DNA of 64,000 nucleotides from Kocuria sp. (GTDB lineage Bacteria > Actinomycetota > Actinomycetes > Actinomycetales > Micrococcaceae): NCBI RefSeq assembly GCF_030530945.1, contig NZ_JAUMTZ010000001.1, positions 144,546 through 208,545 on the forward strand. Direction: 5' to 3'. The notes beneath the pieces were generated by a model. It was not told where the DNA came from. It searched no databases and worked only from the letters and a program-made list of their open reading frames with translations. This document shows, piece by piece, positions 8,086 to 15,846 of the stretch. Numbering within the stretch: position 1 is the first letter of the stretch; every line of letters begins with the position of its first letter. The position numbers were made by a program, and so were the translations under genes.

Positions 8086-8295
8086 TCAGGAGCGGGCGAC
8101 GTCGTCTGCTCGGCGACGCCGCCGGCGGGCCTCCGCGCGAAGAGCCCGGCCGGCGCCGATGAAGGCGAGGAGGGCCAGAACCAACTCCATGGTCATGACC
8201 ACCCAGGCATCCCTGGCGCCGACGAAGGTCAAGACGAAGAGGACCAGCAGCGCCGAGCCCTGAACGAGGTACCCCGCCGATTTCCGCGTGACCAT
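8086..8295 (-). CDS. Small two-TM membrane protein
   Basis: 69 aa, family not recognised. Two hydrophobic spans (GSALLVLFVLTFVGA and WVVMTMELVLALLAFIGAG) are followed by an Arg-rich cytoplasmic tail (EARRRRRRADDVARS). The ATG is chosen because GAGG lies 8 bases upstream and the hydrophobic part begins just after it; the much longer reading frame upstream is antisense to nhaA and is not real. The tail is encoded partly by a degenerate GGCGTCGTC-type motif near 8098. Size and topology suggest a membrane accessory peptide, without further evidence. Confidence 0.6.
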   Translation of the reverse strand: MVTRKSAGYLVQGSALLVLFVLTFVGARDAWVVMTMELVLALLAFIGAGRALRAEARRRRRRADDVARS

Positions 8296-8439
8296 CTGGC
8301 CATCCTCAATGGACGCCGGGCCACGCGTCAACAAGGGAAGACGGCACGGCTGCTGGGTGGGTGAGGGTGCTACGGGCCTGGGTTGGCCGAAGAATCGGAG
8401 AACCTCACGACTCTTGAGAGCTGTTGCTAGCGTGTTCGC

Positions 8440-8583
8440 ATGAGCCCAATGATGTGGGTCGCAGTTGTCATCGCGGTATTCGTGGGCGCGGGTGCTGTGT
8501 GGTGGTTTGCACGGCAGGACTTGAGGGGGCCTAGGAAAGGCGCCCCCACGCACGAGAAGCAGCCTTTCAACGGGCGCGAATGA
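8440..8583 (+). CDS. 47-aa single-TM microprotein, leaderless
   Basis: A short open reading frame encodes MSPMMWVAVVIAVFVGAG, then VWWFARQDLRG and a charged tail ending NGRE. There is one clear membrane span and a basic juxtamembrane region. TAGCGT at 8428-8433 is exactly six bases from the ATG, the leaderless pattern seen at other genes in this window, which supports expression. It lies between the two-TM gene and nhaA. No homologue is recognised. Confidence 0.55.
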   Translation: MSPMMWVAVVIAVFVGAGAVWWFARQDLRGPRKGAPTHEKQPFNGRE

Positions 8584-8691
8584 GAACTTCCGGGGGTGAC
8601 GCAGGGTCCTCCTGCTACCCTCAATGGCTGGTGTGCCGGGAAGTCTGGTCGGCGGAAGTGTCATGTTGCCCGTCGACTCCCGGAGGCCCAC

Positions 8692-10050
8692 TTGCCCCCT
8701 CATCCTTCGCCCACCCCTGCCCTGGACACGCCCGGCGCCGCTGAGGCGCCCGCAGCGAATGGCTCTGCAGGATCCGCGCCGGCCCGTTCCCCCGAGGCTG
8801 AGACCGCCCCGGAGGGCCGGAAGCCCTCCGCCTTCTCCCGCCTCCTGGCTTTTCTCCGCCGTGAGACCGTGGCCGGCATCCTCCTGGTGGCCGCCGCGGC
8901 CGTAGCCATCGTGTGGGCCAACTCGCCGTTCGCGGACGGCTACTTCGCCCTGCGGGACCACGAGATCGGCCACGAGCCCTGGCACCTCCACCTGAGCCTG
9001 GGGTCCTGGGCCGCGGACGGTCTGCTCGCCATCTTCTTCTTCCTCGTGGGCCTGGAGCTCAAGCGCGAGTTCGTCGCCGGTGACCTGCGGGACCTCGGCA
9101 AGGCGGCGGTGCCGGTCGCGGCGGCCGTGGGCGGCGTCGTCGTCCCCGCGCTGATCTACGCGGCGGTCAACCTCTCGACCCCCGAGACCCTGGGCGGGTG
9201 GGCGATCCCCACCGCCACGGACATCGCGTTCGCCGTGGCGGTCCTCGCCATCGTGGGCTCGCACCTGCCCAGCGCGCTGCGCCTGTTCCTGCTGACACTC
9301 GCGGTGGTGGACGATCTCCTGGCCATCACCATCATCGCCGTCTTCTACACCGACGAGGTGCACGTCCTCCCGCTGCTGCTCGCCCTGCTCCCGCTGGCCC
9401 TGTTCGCGCTCCTGACCCACCGCTTTCCACGCTTCTTCGCGCGCCGTGCATGGGCCGCCTGGGTCATCCTGGTGCCACTGGCCGCGGTCACGTGGGCTCT
9501 GGTGCACGAGGCCGGGATCCACGCCACGGTCGCCGGCGTCCTGCTCGGTTTCGCGGTGCCCGTCCTTGGGGCGCGCTCCTCCGCGGAGCCGGTGGAGCTC
9601 GTGCACCTCCTGGAGCACCGCGTCCGGCCCCTGTCCGCCGGGTTCGCGGTGCCGGTCTTCGCGTTCTTCTCCGCGGGCGTCGCGGTGGGCGGCTGGGACG
9701 GCTTGACGACGTCGCTCGCGTCCTCCGTGACCCTCGGCACCGTCGCGGGGCTCGTGGTGGGCAAGCCGCTCGGGATCATGGGCGCCACGTGGCTCACCAC
9801 GAAGCTCACGGGCCGCAGGCTCGACCCCTCGTTCCAGTGGCTCGACCTGACCGGGATCGCACTGCTGGCGGGCATCGGGTTCACGGTGTCCCTGCTGATC
9901 TCCGAGCTCAGCTTCGACCCGTCCGCAGGTTTCGACGACCAGGCCAAGGTGGCCGTCCTGACCGCCTCGGTGCTGGCGGCCGCGCTGGCCGGAGGGTTGC
10001 TGGCGTGGCGCAACCGCCGCTACGGGGACGCCGCCCCGGCCACGGCATAG
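8692..10050 (+). CDS. nhaA: Na+/H+ antiporter NhaA
   Basis: 452 aa inner-membrane antiporter exporting Na+ (or Li+) for H+, used in pH and salt homeostasis. It has about twelve membrane spans. The transport site is visible: PTATDIAFAVAVLAIVG (the Asp equivalent to E. coli Asp133) and LAVVDDLLAITIIAVFY (the paired Asp163/Asp164). I place the start at TTG 8692 because GGAGG lies 5 bases upstream and the residues before it are not family-like. The first ~45 residues are still a Pro/Ala-rich disordered tail before FLRRETVAGILLV. Apparently monocistronic. Confidence 0.92.
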   Translation: MPPHPSPTPALDTPGAAEAPAANGSAGSAPARSPEAETAPEGRKPSAFSRLLAFLRRETVAGILLVAAAAVAIVWANSPFADGYFALRDHEIGHEPWHLHLSLGSWAADGLLAIFFFLVGLELKREFVAGDLRDLGKAAVPVAAAVGGVVVPALIYAAVNLSTPETLGGWAIPTATDIAFAVAVLAIVGSHLPSALRLFLLTLAVVDDLLAITIIAVFYTDEVHVLPLLLALLPLALFALLTHRFPRFFARRAWAAWVILVPLAAVTWALVHEAGIHATVAGVLLGFAVPVLGARSSAEPVELVHLLEHRVRPLSAGFAVPVFAFFSAGVAVGGWDGLTTSLASSVTLGTVAGLVVGKPLGIMGATWLTTKLTGRRLDPSFQWLDLTGIALLAGIGFTVSLLISELSFDPSAGFDDQAKVAVLTASVLAAALAGGLLAWRNRRYGDAAPATA

Positions 10051-10062
10051 GTCAGCGGGGCC

Positions 10063-10890
10063 TCAGCCTTCCCGCCACCAGTCGTCAGCCGGGGTGACCG
10101 GCACGGTGCGCTTGTGGCGGGAGCGCAGGAAGATCTGCTCCAGCTTCTCCGCGACCTGCTCGGGGACGTCCCTGCCCTCCAGGTAGTCGTCGATGTCCTC
10201 GTACGTGAGGCCCAGCTCGTCCTCGTCCGTGCGGCCGGGGTTGTCGTTGAGCAGGTCCGCGGTGGGAACCTTTCCGACCAGCCGCTCGGAGGCTCCCAGG
10301 TACTCCAGCAGCTGCCGGTTCTGCCGCTTGTCCAGCCCGGCCAGGGGGAGCAGGTCCGCCCCGCCGTCCCCGAACTTGGTGAAGAACCCGGTGATGGACT
10401 CCGCAGCGTGGTCGGTGCCGATCACCAGCAGGCTGTGGTCCCCGCCCACCGCGTACTGCGCGGTCATCCGCACGCGCGCCTTGGTGTTGCCGCGCGTGAA
10501 GTCGGTGAGCGTGTCCCCGGTGGCCGCGGTGTAGGCGGCCTCGAACCCGTCCACGGCCGGGGCGACGTCGTACGTGAGCACCCGGTCCGGCGCGATGAAC
10601 GCAAGGGCGGCCTGGGCGTCGTCCTCGTCCTGCTGGGTGCGGTACGGCAGGCGCATGGCCACGAACTCCGCGGGAACCTCGTCCTCGCGCAGCTTCTCCA
10701 CGGCCAGCTGCGCGAGCCGCCCCGCCAGGGTGGAGTCCACGCCGCCGCTGATGCCCAGCACGAAGCCCCTGGTGTGCGTGGCCCGGAGGTAGTCGCACAG
10801 GAAGTCCACGCGCCGCGCGGCCTCTCGCTCGGGGTCGATCTGAGGGGCCACGCCGAGTTCGGCGATGATCTGTGCCTGCAATTCACGCAT
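10063..10890 (-). CDS. nadE: NH3-dependent NAD+ synthetase
   Basis: 275 aa, the same size as E. coli NadE. It amidates nicotinic acid adenine dinucleotide to NAD+ using ATP and ammonia. The PP-loop is LGISGGVDSTLAGRLAQL. Also present are RMTAQYAVGG, VIGTDHAAE, TKFGDGGADLLPL and KVPTADL, followed by DELGLTYEDIDDYL and SRHKRTVP. No glutaminase domain is present, so free ammonia is the donor. TACGAT on the minus strand (10902-10897) is six bases before the ATG, so the message is probably leaderless. It is divergent from the enoyl-CoA hydratase gene. Confidence 0.95.
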   Translation of the reverse strand: MRELQAQIIAELGVAPQIDPEREAARRVDFLCDYLRATHTRGFVLGISGGVDSTLAGRLAQLAVEKLREDEVPAEFVAMRLPYRTQQDEDDAQAALAFIAPDRVLTYDVAPAVDGFEAAYTAATGDTLTDFTRGNTKARVRMTAQYAVGGDHSLLVIGTDHAAESITGFFTKFGDGGADLLPLAGLDKRQNRQLLEYLGASERLVGKVPTADLLNDNPGRTDEDELGLTYEDIDDYLEGRDVPEQVAEKLEQIFLRSRHKRTVPVTPADDWWREG

Positions 10891-10943
10891 GCGGCCATCG
10901 TACCGAGCGCGTGTTTCGGGGGTGTGACGGGCCTTCCCGGCGC

Positions 10944-11011
10944 ACGACGCCGCCGGGCCACCTGCCGCGGGCCGGGCGCCCTGCGCGGACGAAGGGGCGC
11001 GGCGGCGTCGT
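10944..11011. repeat. GACGACGCCGC-family inverted repeat in a divergent promoter region
   Basis: Arms ACGACGCCGCC (10944-10954) and GGCGGCGTCGT (11001-11011), a perfect 11 bp inverted repeat with a 46-base spacer. The right arm ends three bases before GATGCT, the likely -10 element of the enoyl-CoA hydratase gene. It could therefore affect that promoter. Confidence 0.7.
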
Positions 11012-11025
11012 GAGATGCTGGTCAC

Positions 11026-11808
11026 ATGAGCGAGAACACCTACGAAACCATCCTGGTCCGCCGCGAGGGGCGCGTGGGCGTGATCACGCTGAACCGCCCG
11101 AAGGCGCTGAACGCCCTGAACGAGCAGACCATGCGGGACGTCGTGGCGGCCGCCACCGGGCTGGACCGCGACCCCGGGATCGGCGCGATCGTCCTCACCG
11201 GCTCCGAGAAGGCATTCGCGGCCGGCGCGGACATCAAGGAGATGAGCTCCCGGTCCGGGCAGGACATGTACCGGGACGACTTCTTCTCCGACTGGGACGG
11301 CTTCGCCCGGCTGCGTACTCCCAAGGTCGCCGCGGTGGCAGGCTACGCGCTCGGCGGTGGCTGCGAGGTGGCCATGATGTGCGACGTGATCCTCGCCGCG
11401 GACACCGCGACGTTCGGCCAGCCCGAGATCACGCTGGGCGTCATTCCCGGCATGGGCGGCACGCAGCGGCTCACCCGTGCGGTGGGCAGGGCCAAGGCCA
11501 TGGACCTCATCCTCACCGGCCGCCAGATGGACGCCGAGGAGGCCGAGCGCTCCGGACTCGTCTCCCGCGTGGTCCCAGCGGACTCCCTCGTGGACACCGC
11601 CCTGGAGGTGGCCGGGAGGATCGCGAGCATGTCCAAGCCCGTGGCCCAGCACGCCGTGGAGTCGGTCAACACCGCGTACGAGACCACCCTGGCCGCAGGC
11701 CTGCAGTACGAGCGCCGGGTGTTCCACGGCCTGTTCTCCACCGCCGACCAGAAGGAGGGCATGGCGGCCTTCGCGGAGAAGCGGAAACCGAACTTCTCGC
11801 ACGAGTGA
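11026..11808 (+). CDS. Enoyl-CoA hydratase (crotonase family)
   Basis: 260 aa crotonase-fold enzyme, hydrating 2-enoyl-CoA in beta-oxidation. Features: FAAGADIKEM (CoA-ester oxyanion loop and first catalytic Glu region), AGYALGGGCEVAMMCD (oxyanion glycines), and QPEITLGVIPGMGGTQRL with the second Glu. All residues expected for an active hydratase are present, and it resembles short-chain EchA/Crt enzymes. GATGCT ends six bases before the ATG, compatible with leaderless expression. It stands alone here, so its pathway is not fixed by context. Confidence 0.92.
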   Translation: MSENTYETILVRREGRVGVITLNRPKALNALNEQTMRDVVAAATGLDRDPGIGAIVLTGSEKAFAAGADIKEMSSRSGQDMYRDDFFSDWDGFARLRTPKVAAVAGYALGGGCEVAMMCDVILAADTATFGQPEITLGVIPGMGGTQRLTRAVGRAKAMDLILTGRQMDAEEAERSGLVSRVVPADSLVDTALEVAGRIASMSKPVAQHAVESVNTAYETTLAAGLQYERRVFHGLFSTADQKEGMAAFAEKRKPNFSHE

Positions 11809-11857
11809 GCACCGGCACCGAACCGCGCGGGGTGGTGCCCGCCCGGTGACACGCGCC

Positions 11858-11895
11858 GACGGCGCCGTTCGGGGGAGACCCGGGGCGGCGCCGTC
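11858..11895. terminator. Perfect hairpin after enoyl-CoA hydratase
   Basis: GACGGCGCC (11858-11866) pairs with GGCGCCGTC (11887-11895) around a 20-base loop, without a T-run. It probably ends the hydratase transcript. The arms resemble the GACGACGCCGC repeat family but are not identical to it. Confidence 0.5.
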
Positions 11896-11911
11896 GTGCT
11901 GCCCGGTGGCT

Positions 11912-11974
11912 GCTGCAATAACGGAGCAGATGCAGAAATCGGGCGGTTCTGGTGCATTTGCTCCGTTGATGCAG
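11912..11974 (+). repeat. Dispersed ~60 bp repeat, TGCTCCGTT family, copy C
   Basis: The best-preserved palindrome of the family. Left arm CAATAACGGAGCAGATGCA and right arm TGCATTTGCTCCGTTGATGC form about 21 bp arms with roughly 18 matches around an 18-base loop, GAAATCGGGCGGTTCTGG. It lies between the enoyl-CoA hydratase gene and the molybdate operon. Confidence 0.75.
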
Positions 11975-12073
11975 GGGAAGGTGCAGGGGTGGACGTGGGT
12001 GCGCCTTGGTGATCAGTCCGCAGGTGCGGTCACAGGACCTCCAGACAGCCGCATCTGCGGATAGGCTGAGCGC

Positions 12074-12475
12074 ATGACCTTCCTCCGTGTTGCCCAGGCG
12101 GCCACCTTCATGGGTGTCAGCGACGACACCGTGCGGCGGTGGATCGAGCAGGGGACGCTCACCCGGCAGAAGAACCCCGCGGGGCACACCGTGGTGGACG
12201 GCGGGGAACTCGCGCAGCTGGCCCGGCGCAGCGCCGTGCACCCCGAGGACCCCGCGAACGTGAGCAGCTCGGCCCGCAACCGGCTGGTGGGGCTGGTCAC
12301 GGCGGTCACGTCCGACCGCGTGATGTCCCAGGTGGAGCTGCAGTGCGGGCCCCACCGGATCGTGTCCCTCATGAGCACGGAGGCAGTGCATGACCTCGGC
12401 CTGGAACCCGGTTCCGTGGCCACGGCCGTGGTGAAGTCCACCGCGGTGATCGTCGAGACGGAGGGACGCAAGTGA
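12074..12475 (+). CDS. HTH plus TOBE (molybdate-binding) regulator/pterin-binding protein
   Basis: 133 aa. Residues about 3-50 form an excisionase/MerR-like helix-turn-helix (VAQAATFMGVSDDTVRRWIEQGTL). Residues 66-131 are a TOBE/molbindin domain (NRLVGLVTAVTSDRVMSQVEL ending SVATAVVKSTAVIVE), which binds molybdate in related proteins. It likely senses molybdate and regulates the operon it heads. TAGGCT at 12062-12067 is six bases from the ATG (leaderless). The stop overlaps the modA start by four bases (GTGA), implying coupling. It also supplies the TOBE domain that the fused ModC lacks. Confidence 0.88.
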   Translation: MTFLRVAQAATFMGVSDDTVRRWIEQGTLTRQKNPAGHTVVDGGELAQLARRSAVHPEDPANVSSSARNRLVGLVTAVTSDRVMSQVELQCGPHRIVSLMSTEAVHDLGLEPGSVATAVVKSTAVIVETEGRK

Positions 12476-13353
12476 CGGGACGTGAACGGGACACCAGCCC
12501 GCAGGGCATGAGCCCGGCTACCGGGGGAGCCCGATCGGGGAAGCGTGCGTCGGCCGCCGCCAGGATCACGGCGGTCACCGCCGCCGCCACCTTGGTGTTC
12601 GCGGTGCTCGCCGGGTGCTCCACCGGTTCGGGTGACGGGGGCGGGGGAGGTGACGCCTCGGCGTCGTCGTCCGGCGGGGACAGGACCCTGCGCGTGTCCG
12701 CGGCGGCGTCCCTGACCAAGTCCTTCGACGAGCTGTCCCAGGACTTCGAGAAGGACCACCCGGGCGTGCACGTGGACGTGAACTACGGGGGGTCCTCGAG
12801 CCTGGTGCAGCAGCTCACCGAGGGGGCACCGGCGGACGTGTTCGCCTCCGCGGACGAGAAGAACATGGAGAAGCTCACGGACGCTGGTCTCGCGAAGGGC
12901 GAGCCCGAGGTGTTCGCCACGAACGTGCTCACCCTGGTGGTGCCCGAGGGCAACCCGGCGGGGATCAAGAGCTTCCAGGACGTGGTGGACAAGGACGTCA
13001 AGCTCGTCACGTGCGCCCCGGAGGTCCCGTGCGGCGCGGCCACCGAGAAGGTGGAGAAGGCGGACGGTGTGACCCTGAAGCCCGTGAGCCAGGAGAACGC
13101 GGTGACGGACGTGCTCGGCAAGGTGACCAGTGGCCAGGCGGACGCGGGGATCGTGTACGTCACGGACGCGAAGTCCGCCGGGGACGAGGTGGAGACCATC
13201 GACATCCCCAAGGCGGACGAGGCCGTGAACAAGTACCCCGTCGTGGCCCTGGACAAGGCGCAGGACCCAGAGCTGGCCAAGGAGTTCGTGGACCTGGTCA
13301 CGGGTGAGCGCGGCCAGAAGGTCCTGAAGGACGCGGGCTTCGGCGCCCCGTGA
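12472..13353 (+). CDS. modA: Molybdate ABC transporter substrate-binding lipoprotein
   Basis: 293 aa. The lipobox VLAGC with Cys49 follows a positively charged, hydrophobic signal peptide. A Gly/Ser linker (GDGGGGGDASASSSGGD) leads into the periplasmic-binding fold. ModA hallmarks are AAASLTKSFDEL, FASADEKNMEKL, NVLTLVVPEGNP, CAPEVPCGAATEKV and AGIVYVTDAKSAG. It captures molybdate (or tungstate) outside the membrane and passes it to ModBC. The linker contains a GGCGTCGTCGTC motif (12660). Its start overlaps the upstream gene and its end overlaps modBC by four bases each. Confidence 0.93.
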   Translation: MTGRERDTSPQGMSPATGGARSGKRASAAARITAVTAAATLVFAVLAGCSTGSGDGGGGGDASASSSGGDRTLRVSAAASLTKSFDELSQDFEKDHPGVHVDVNYGGSSSLVQQLTEGAPADVFASADEKNMEKLTDAGLAKGEPEVFATNVLTLVVPEGNPAGIKSFQDVVDKDVKLVTCAPEVPCGAATEKVEKADGVTLKPVSQENAVTDVLGKVTSGQADAGIVYVTDAKSAGDEVETIDIPKADEAVNKYPVVALDKAQDPELAKEFVDLVTGERGQKVLKDAGFGAP

Positions 13354-15020
13354 CCCGCCGGCGCCCCGTGACCCACGGTTTCGCCGCGACCCCGCGGTGG
13401 GTGGTGCTGCCGGCAGCGGTGGGAGGTGCGCTGATCCTCCTGCCGCTGGTCGGCATGCTGCTGCGCATCGACTGGGGGCGCCTGGGAGGGCTGCTCACCA
13501 GCGAGTCGTCGGTGGCGGCGCTGTCCCTGAGCCTGCGCACGGCGGTGGCCTCCACGGTGCTGTGCGTGGTGCTGGGCTGCCCGCTGGCGCTCGTGCTGGC
13601 GCGCTCCAAGGCCCGGGGTCTCACGCTCTTCCGCTCCCTGGTGCTGCTGCCGCTCGTGCTGCCCCCGGTGGTGGGCGGCATCGCCCTGCTCCACACCTTC
13701 GGGCGCATGGGCTTCCTGGGGCGTCCGCTCGCCGCCGCCGGGGTGGACATCGCGTTCTCCACCACGGCGGTGGTGCTCGCCCAGACGTTCGTGGCGCTGC
13801 CCTTCCTGGTGGTGTCCCTGGAGGGCGCGCTGCGCACGGTGGGCACCCGCTACGAGCAGACGGCGGCCGGGCTGGGCGCCTCACCCACCCGCACCCTGTT
13901 CCGGGTGACCCTCCCCCTCGTGCTGCCCGCCCTGGCGTCCGGGGCGGCGCTGTCCTTCGCGCGCTGCCTGGGCGAGTTCGGGGCCACCCTCACGTTCGCG
14001 GGCAGCCTCCAGGGCGTCACCCGCACCCTCCCGCTGGAGATCTACCTGCAGCGGGAGACCGATCCCGACGCCGCCGTGGCGCTCTCGCTGCTGCTCGTCC
14101 TGGTCGCGCTGCTGGTCGTGGGTCTCAGCACCCCGGCACGACGACGCCGCGGCGCAGGCTTCCGCGCCACCCTCACCGGGTGGTTCGCACGGGACGGCGC
14201 TCAGGAACCGGGCGGCCCGTCCCATGAGGGGCCGCATGCAGGGGGCCACTCCCCGGAGGCGGGTGCGGAGCTGGCTGGTGCTCCGACCCCTTCCGTGGCG
14301 GAATCGAGAGGTGGGCCTCCGGACCCCGGCGTGGGCGCGGTCGAGGGCCCGGAGGAGACACCGGGCGGACCTGCCGGGCTGCGCGTGGACGTGGCCCACG
14401 ACCGGCGCAGGGTGGCGGCGGAGTTCACGGTGGCTCCCGGCACCACGGTTGCACTGCTCGGGGCCAACGGTGCGGGGAAGTCCACCGTCCTCGGGATCAT
14501 CGCCGGGCTTTTCGCCCCGGACCGGGGGAGCGTGCACGTGGGTTCCCGGTGCGTGGTGTCCGCTGAGTCGGGTGAGCGTCCCGTGTGGGTTCCCGCGCAC
14601 CGCCGCGGGGTGGCCCTTATGGCGCAGGAGCCCCTGCTGTTCCCGCACCTGAGCGTCCTGGACAACGTGGCGTTCGGCCCCCGGGTGAGGGGCGTGGGGA
14701 AGGCGGCCGGGCGGCGTCGTGCGCTGGAGTGGCTGCGGGAGGTGGGCGCGGAGGAGTTCGCGGACCGGCGCCCGGAGGAACTCTCGGGAGGTCAGGCGCA
14801 GCGGGTGGCGATTGCGCGCGTGCTGGCGGCGGAGCCCCGGGTGATCCTGCTGGACGAGCCCCTCAGTGCGCTGGACGTGGCCGCCCGGCCGCGCATGCGC
14901 GCGGTGCTGCGGCGTGTGCTCGCGGGGCGCACGGCGGTGGTCGTGACCCACGACGACACGGACGTGGCCGAGCTCGCGGACGGCGTGGTGCGGATGGAGC
15001 GGGCTGCCTCCCGGGCCTGA
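13350..15020 (+). CDS. modBC: Fused molybdate ABC transporter permease-ATPase
   Basis: 556 aa fusion. Residues 1 to about 265 are ModB: five to six membrane spans and the permease loop ASGAALSFARCLGEFGATLTFAG. Residues about 266-340 are an Ala/Pro/Gly-rich linker that begins next to GACGACGCCGC at 14138-14149. The rest is ModC: Walker A GANGAGKST (about 371-379), LSGGQAQRVAIARVL near 478, Walker B VILLDEPLSALD, and the switch His in VVTHDD. The ATPase half is short and has no C-terminal TOBE domain, which is instead in the separate first gene of the operon. It imports molybdate using ATP. Confidence 0.92.
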   Translation: MTRRRPVTHGFAATPRWVVLPAAVGGALILLPLVGMLLRIDWGRLGGLLTSESSVAALSLSLRTAVASTVLCVVLGCPLALVLARSKARGLTLFRSLVLLPLVLPPVVGGIALLHTFGRMGFLGRPLAAAGVDIAFSTTAVVLAQTFVALPFLVVSLEGALRTVGTRYEQTAAGLGASPTRTLFRVTLPLVLPALASGAALSFARCLGEFGATLTFAGSLQGVTRTLPLEIYLQRETDPDAAVALSLLLVLVALLVVGLSTPARRRRGAGFRATLTGWFARDGAQEPGGPSHEGPHAGGHSPEAGAELAGAPTPSVAESRGGPPDPGVGAVEGPEETPGGPAGLRVDVAHDRRRVAAEFTVAPGTTVALLGANGAGKSTVLGIIAGLFAPDRGSVHVGSRCVVSAESGERPVWVPAHRRGVALMAQEPLLFPHLSVLDNVAFGPRVRGVGKAAGRRRALEWLREVGAEEFADRRPEELSGGQAQRVAIARVLAAEPRVILLDEPLSALDVAARPRMRAVLRRVLAGRTAVVVTHDDTDVAELADGVVRMERAASRA

Positions 15021-15042
15021 GAGGAGCCCGCCCGTGATGGCC

Positions 15043-15846
15043 CTACTTCACCTCGCGCGTGAGCACCCGCCAGAGCCCGATCAGCAGCGGCACGCCGATC
15101 CACAGCAGCGAGGAGGTCCCCAGCTGACCCCACTGCGCGGCAGTGAGGTCCACGCCCGCCGCCAGCGGAGCGGCCGCCACCTTCAGGTCCACCCAGGCGC
15201 CGAGGTCCTGGAGGGCCGGCACGAGCATGGTGGCGGTGGTGAACAGCACGGGCAGGATGAAGTAGGCCACGATCGCCAGCGGCACGGACAGCAGCGCCAG
15301 ACCGAACGCCACACCCTGCAGCACCACGAGCATCTGGGTGAGCCAGCCACCGGCGAGCTGTCCCCAGTCGGGGTCCGGCGTGAGGGGCTGGCCGGTGATC
15401 GCGGCCAGGACGAGGAAGGCCACGAGCGCGAGCACCCACGCCAGGAGCACGGCAACGGTGCCCAGCACCACGGCGGAGAGCAGCTTGGCGAGCACCACCC
15501 GGAGCCTTCGCGGCTCCTGGGTGAACGTGATCAGAGCGGTGCGCTGGCTCCACTCGTTGCACGCGGTGATGATGCCGAGCACGGGGAGCAGGAGGCCCTG
15601 CGGGGTGGTGGTGAGGTCGAACAGCAGCGAGAGGGGTGCCCCTGACTCCCGCGCCGCCCACATGAAGCCGCCCAGCACGAGCACCGTGAGGACGCCGATG
15701 GCGATCAGGAGGCCGCGGCCGGCACGGGTGTCCACCTGCTTGCGCAGCTCCACGCGCAGGAGGGTGGTGAAGGGCAGACCCCGCCCCTCCAGAGCGGGCT
15801 GCCCCCAGGGAGTGCTGGTCTTCGGAGTAGCGGGTGCGGTGCTCAT
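15043..15846 (-). CDS. ABC-2 type transporter permease
   Basis: 267 aa, about six membrane spans: residues 45-65 GLLIAIGVLTVLVLGGFMW, LLLPVLGIITACNEW, VLGTVAVLLAWVLALVAFLV and others. The N-terminus is cytoplasmic and TLLRVELRKQ is typical of ABC-2 permeases. Its ATG overlaps the stop of the ATPase gene by four bases, so the two form one export system. The substrate is unknown; related pairs export antibiotics, lipids or peptides. Confidence 0.85.
   Translation of the reverse strand: MSTAPATPKTSTPWGQPALEGRGLPFTTLLRVELRKQVDTRAGRGLLIAIGVLTVLVLGGFMWAARESGAPLSLLFDLTTTPQGLLLPVLGIITACNEWSQRTALITFTQEPRRLRVVLAKLLSAVVLGTVAVLLAWVLALVAFLVLAAITGQPLTPDPDWGQLAGGWLTQMLVVLQGVAFGLALLSVPLAIVAYFILPVLFTTATMLVPALQDLGAWVDLKVAAAPLAAGVDLTAAQWGQLGTSSLLWIGVPLLIGLWRVLTREVK

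Noticed and set aside
9128..9144. GGCGGCGTCGTCGTC inside nhaA
   Set aside because: It encodes GGVVV in a conserved membrane helix, so codon use explains it; not counted as a repeat copy.
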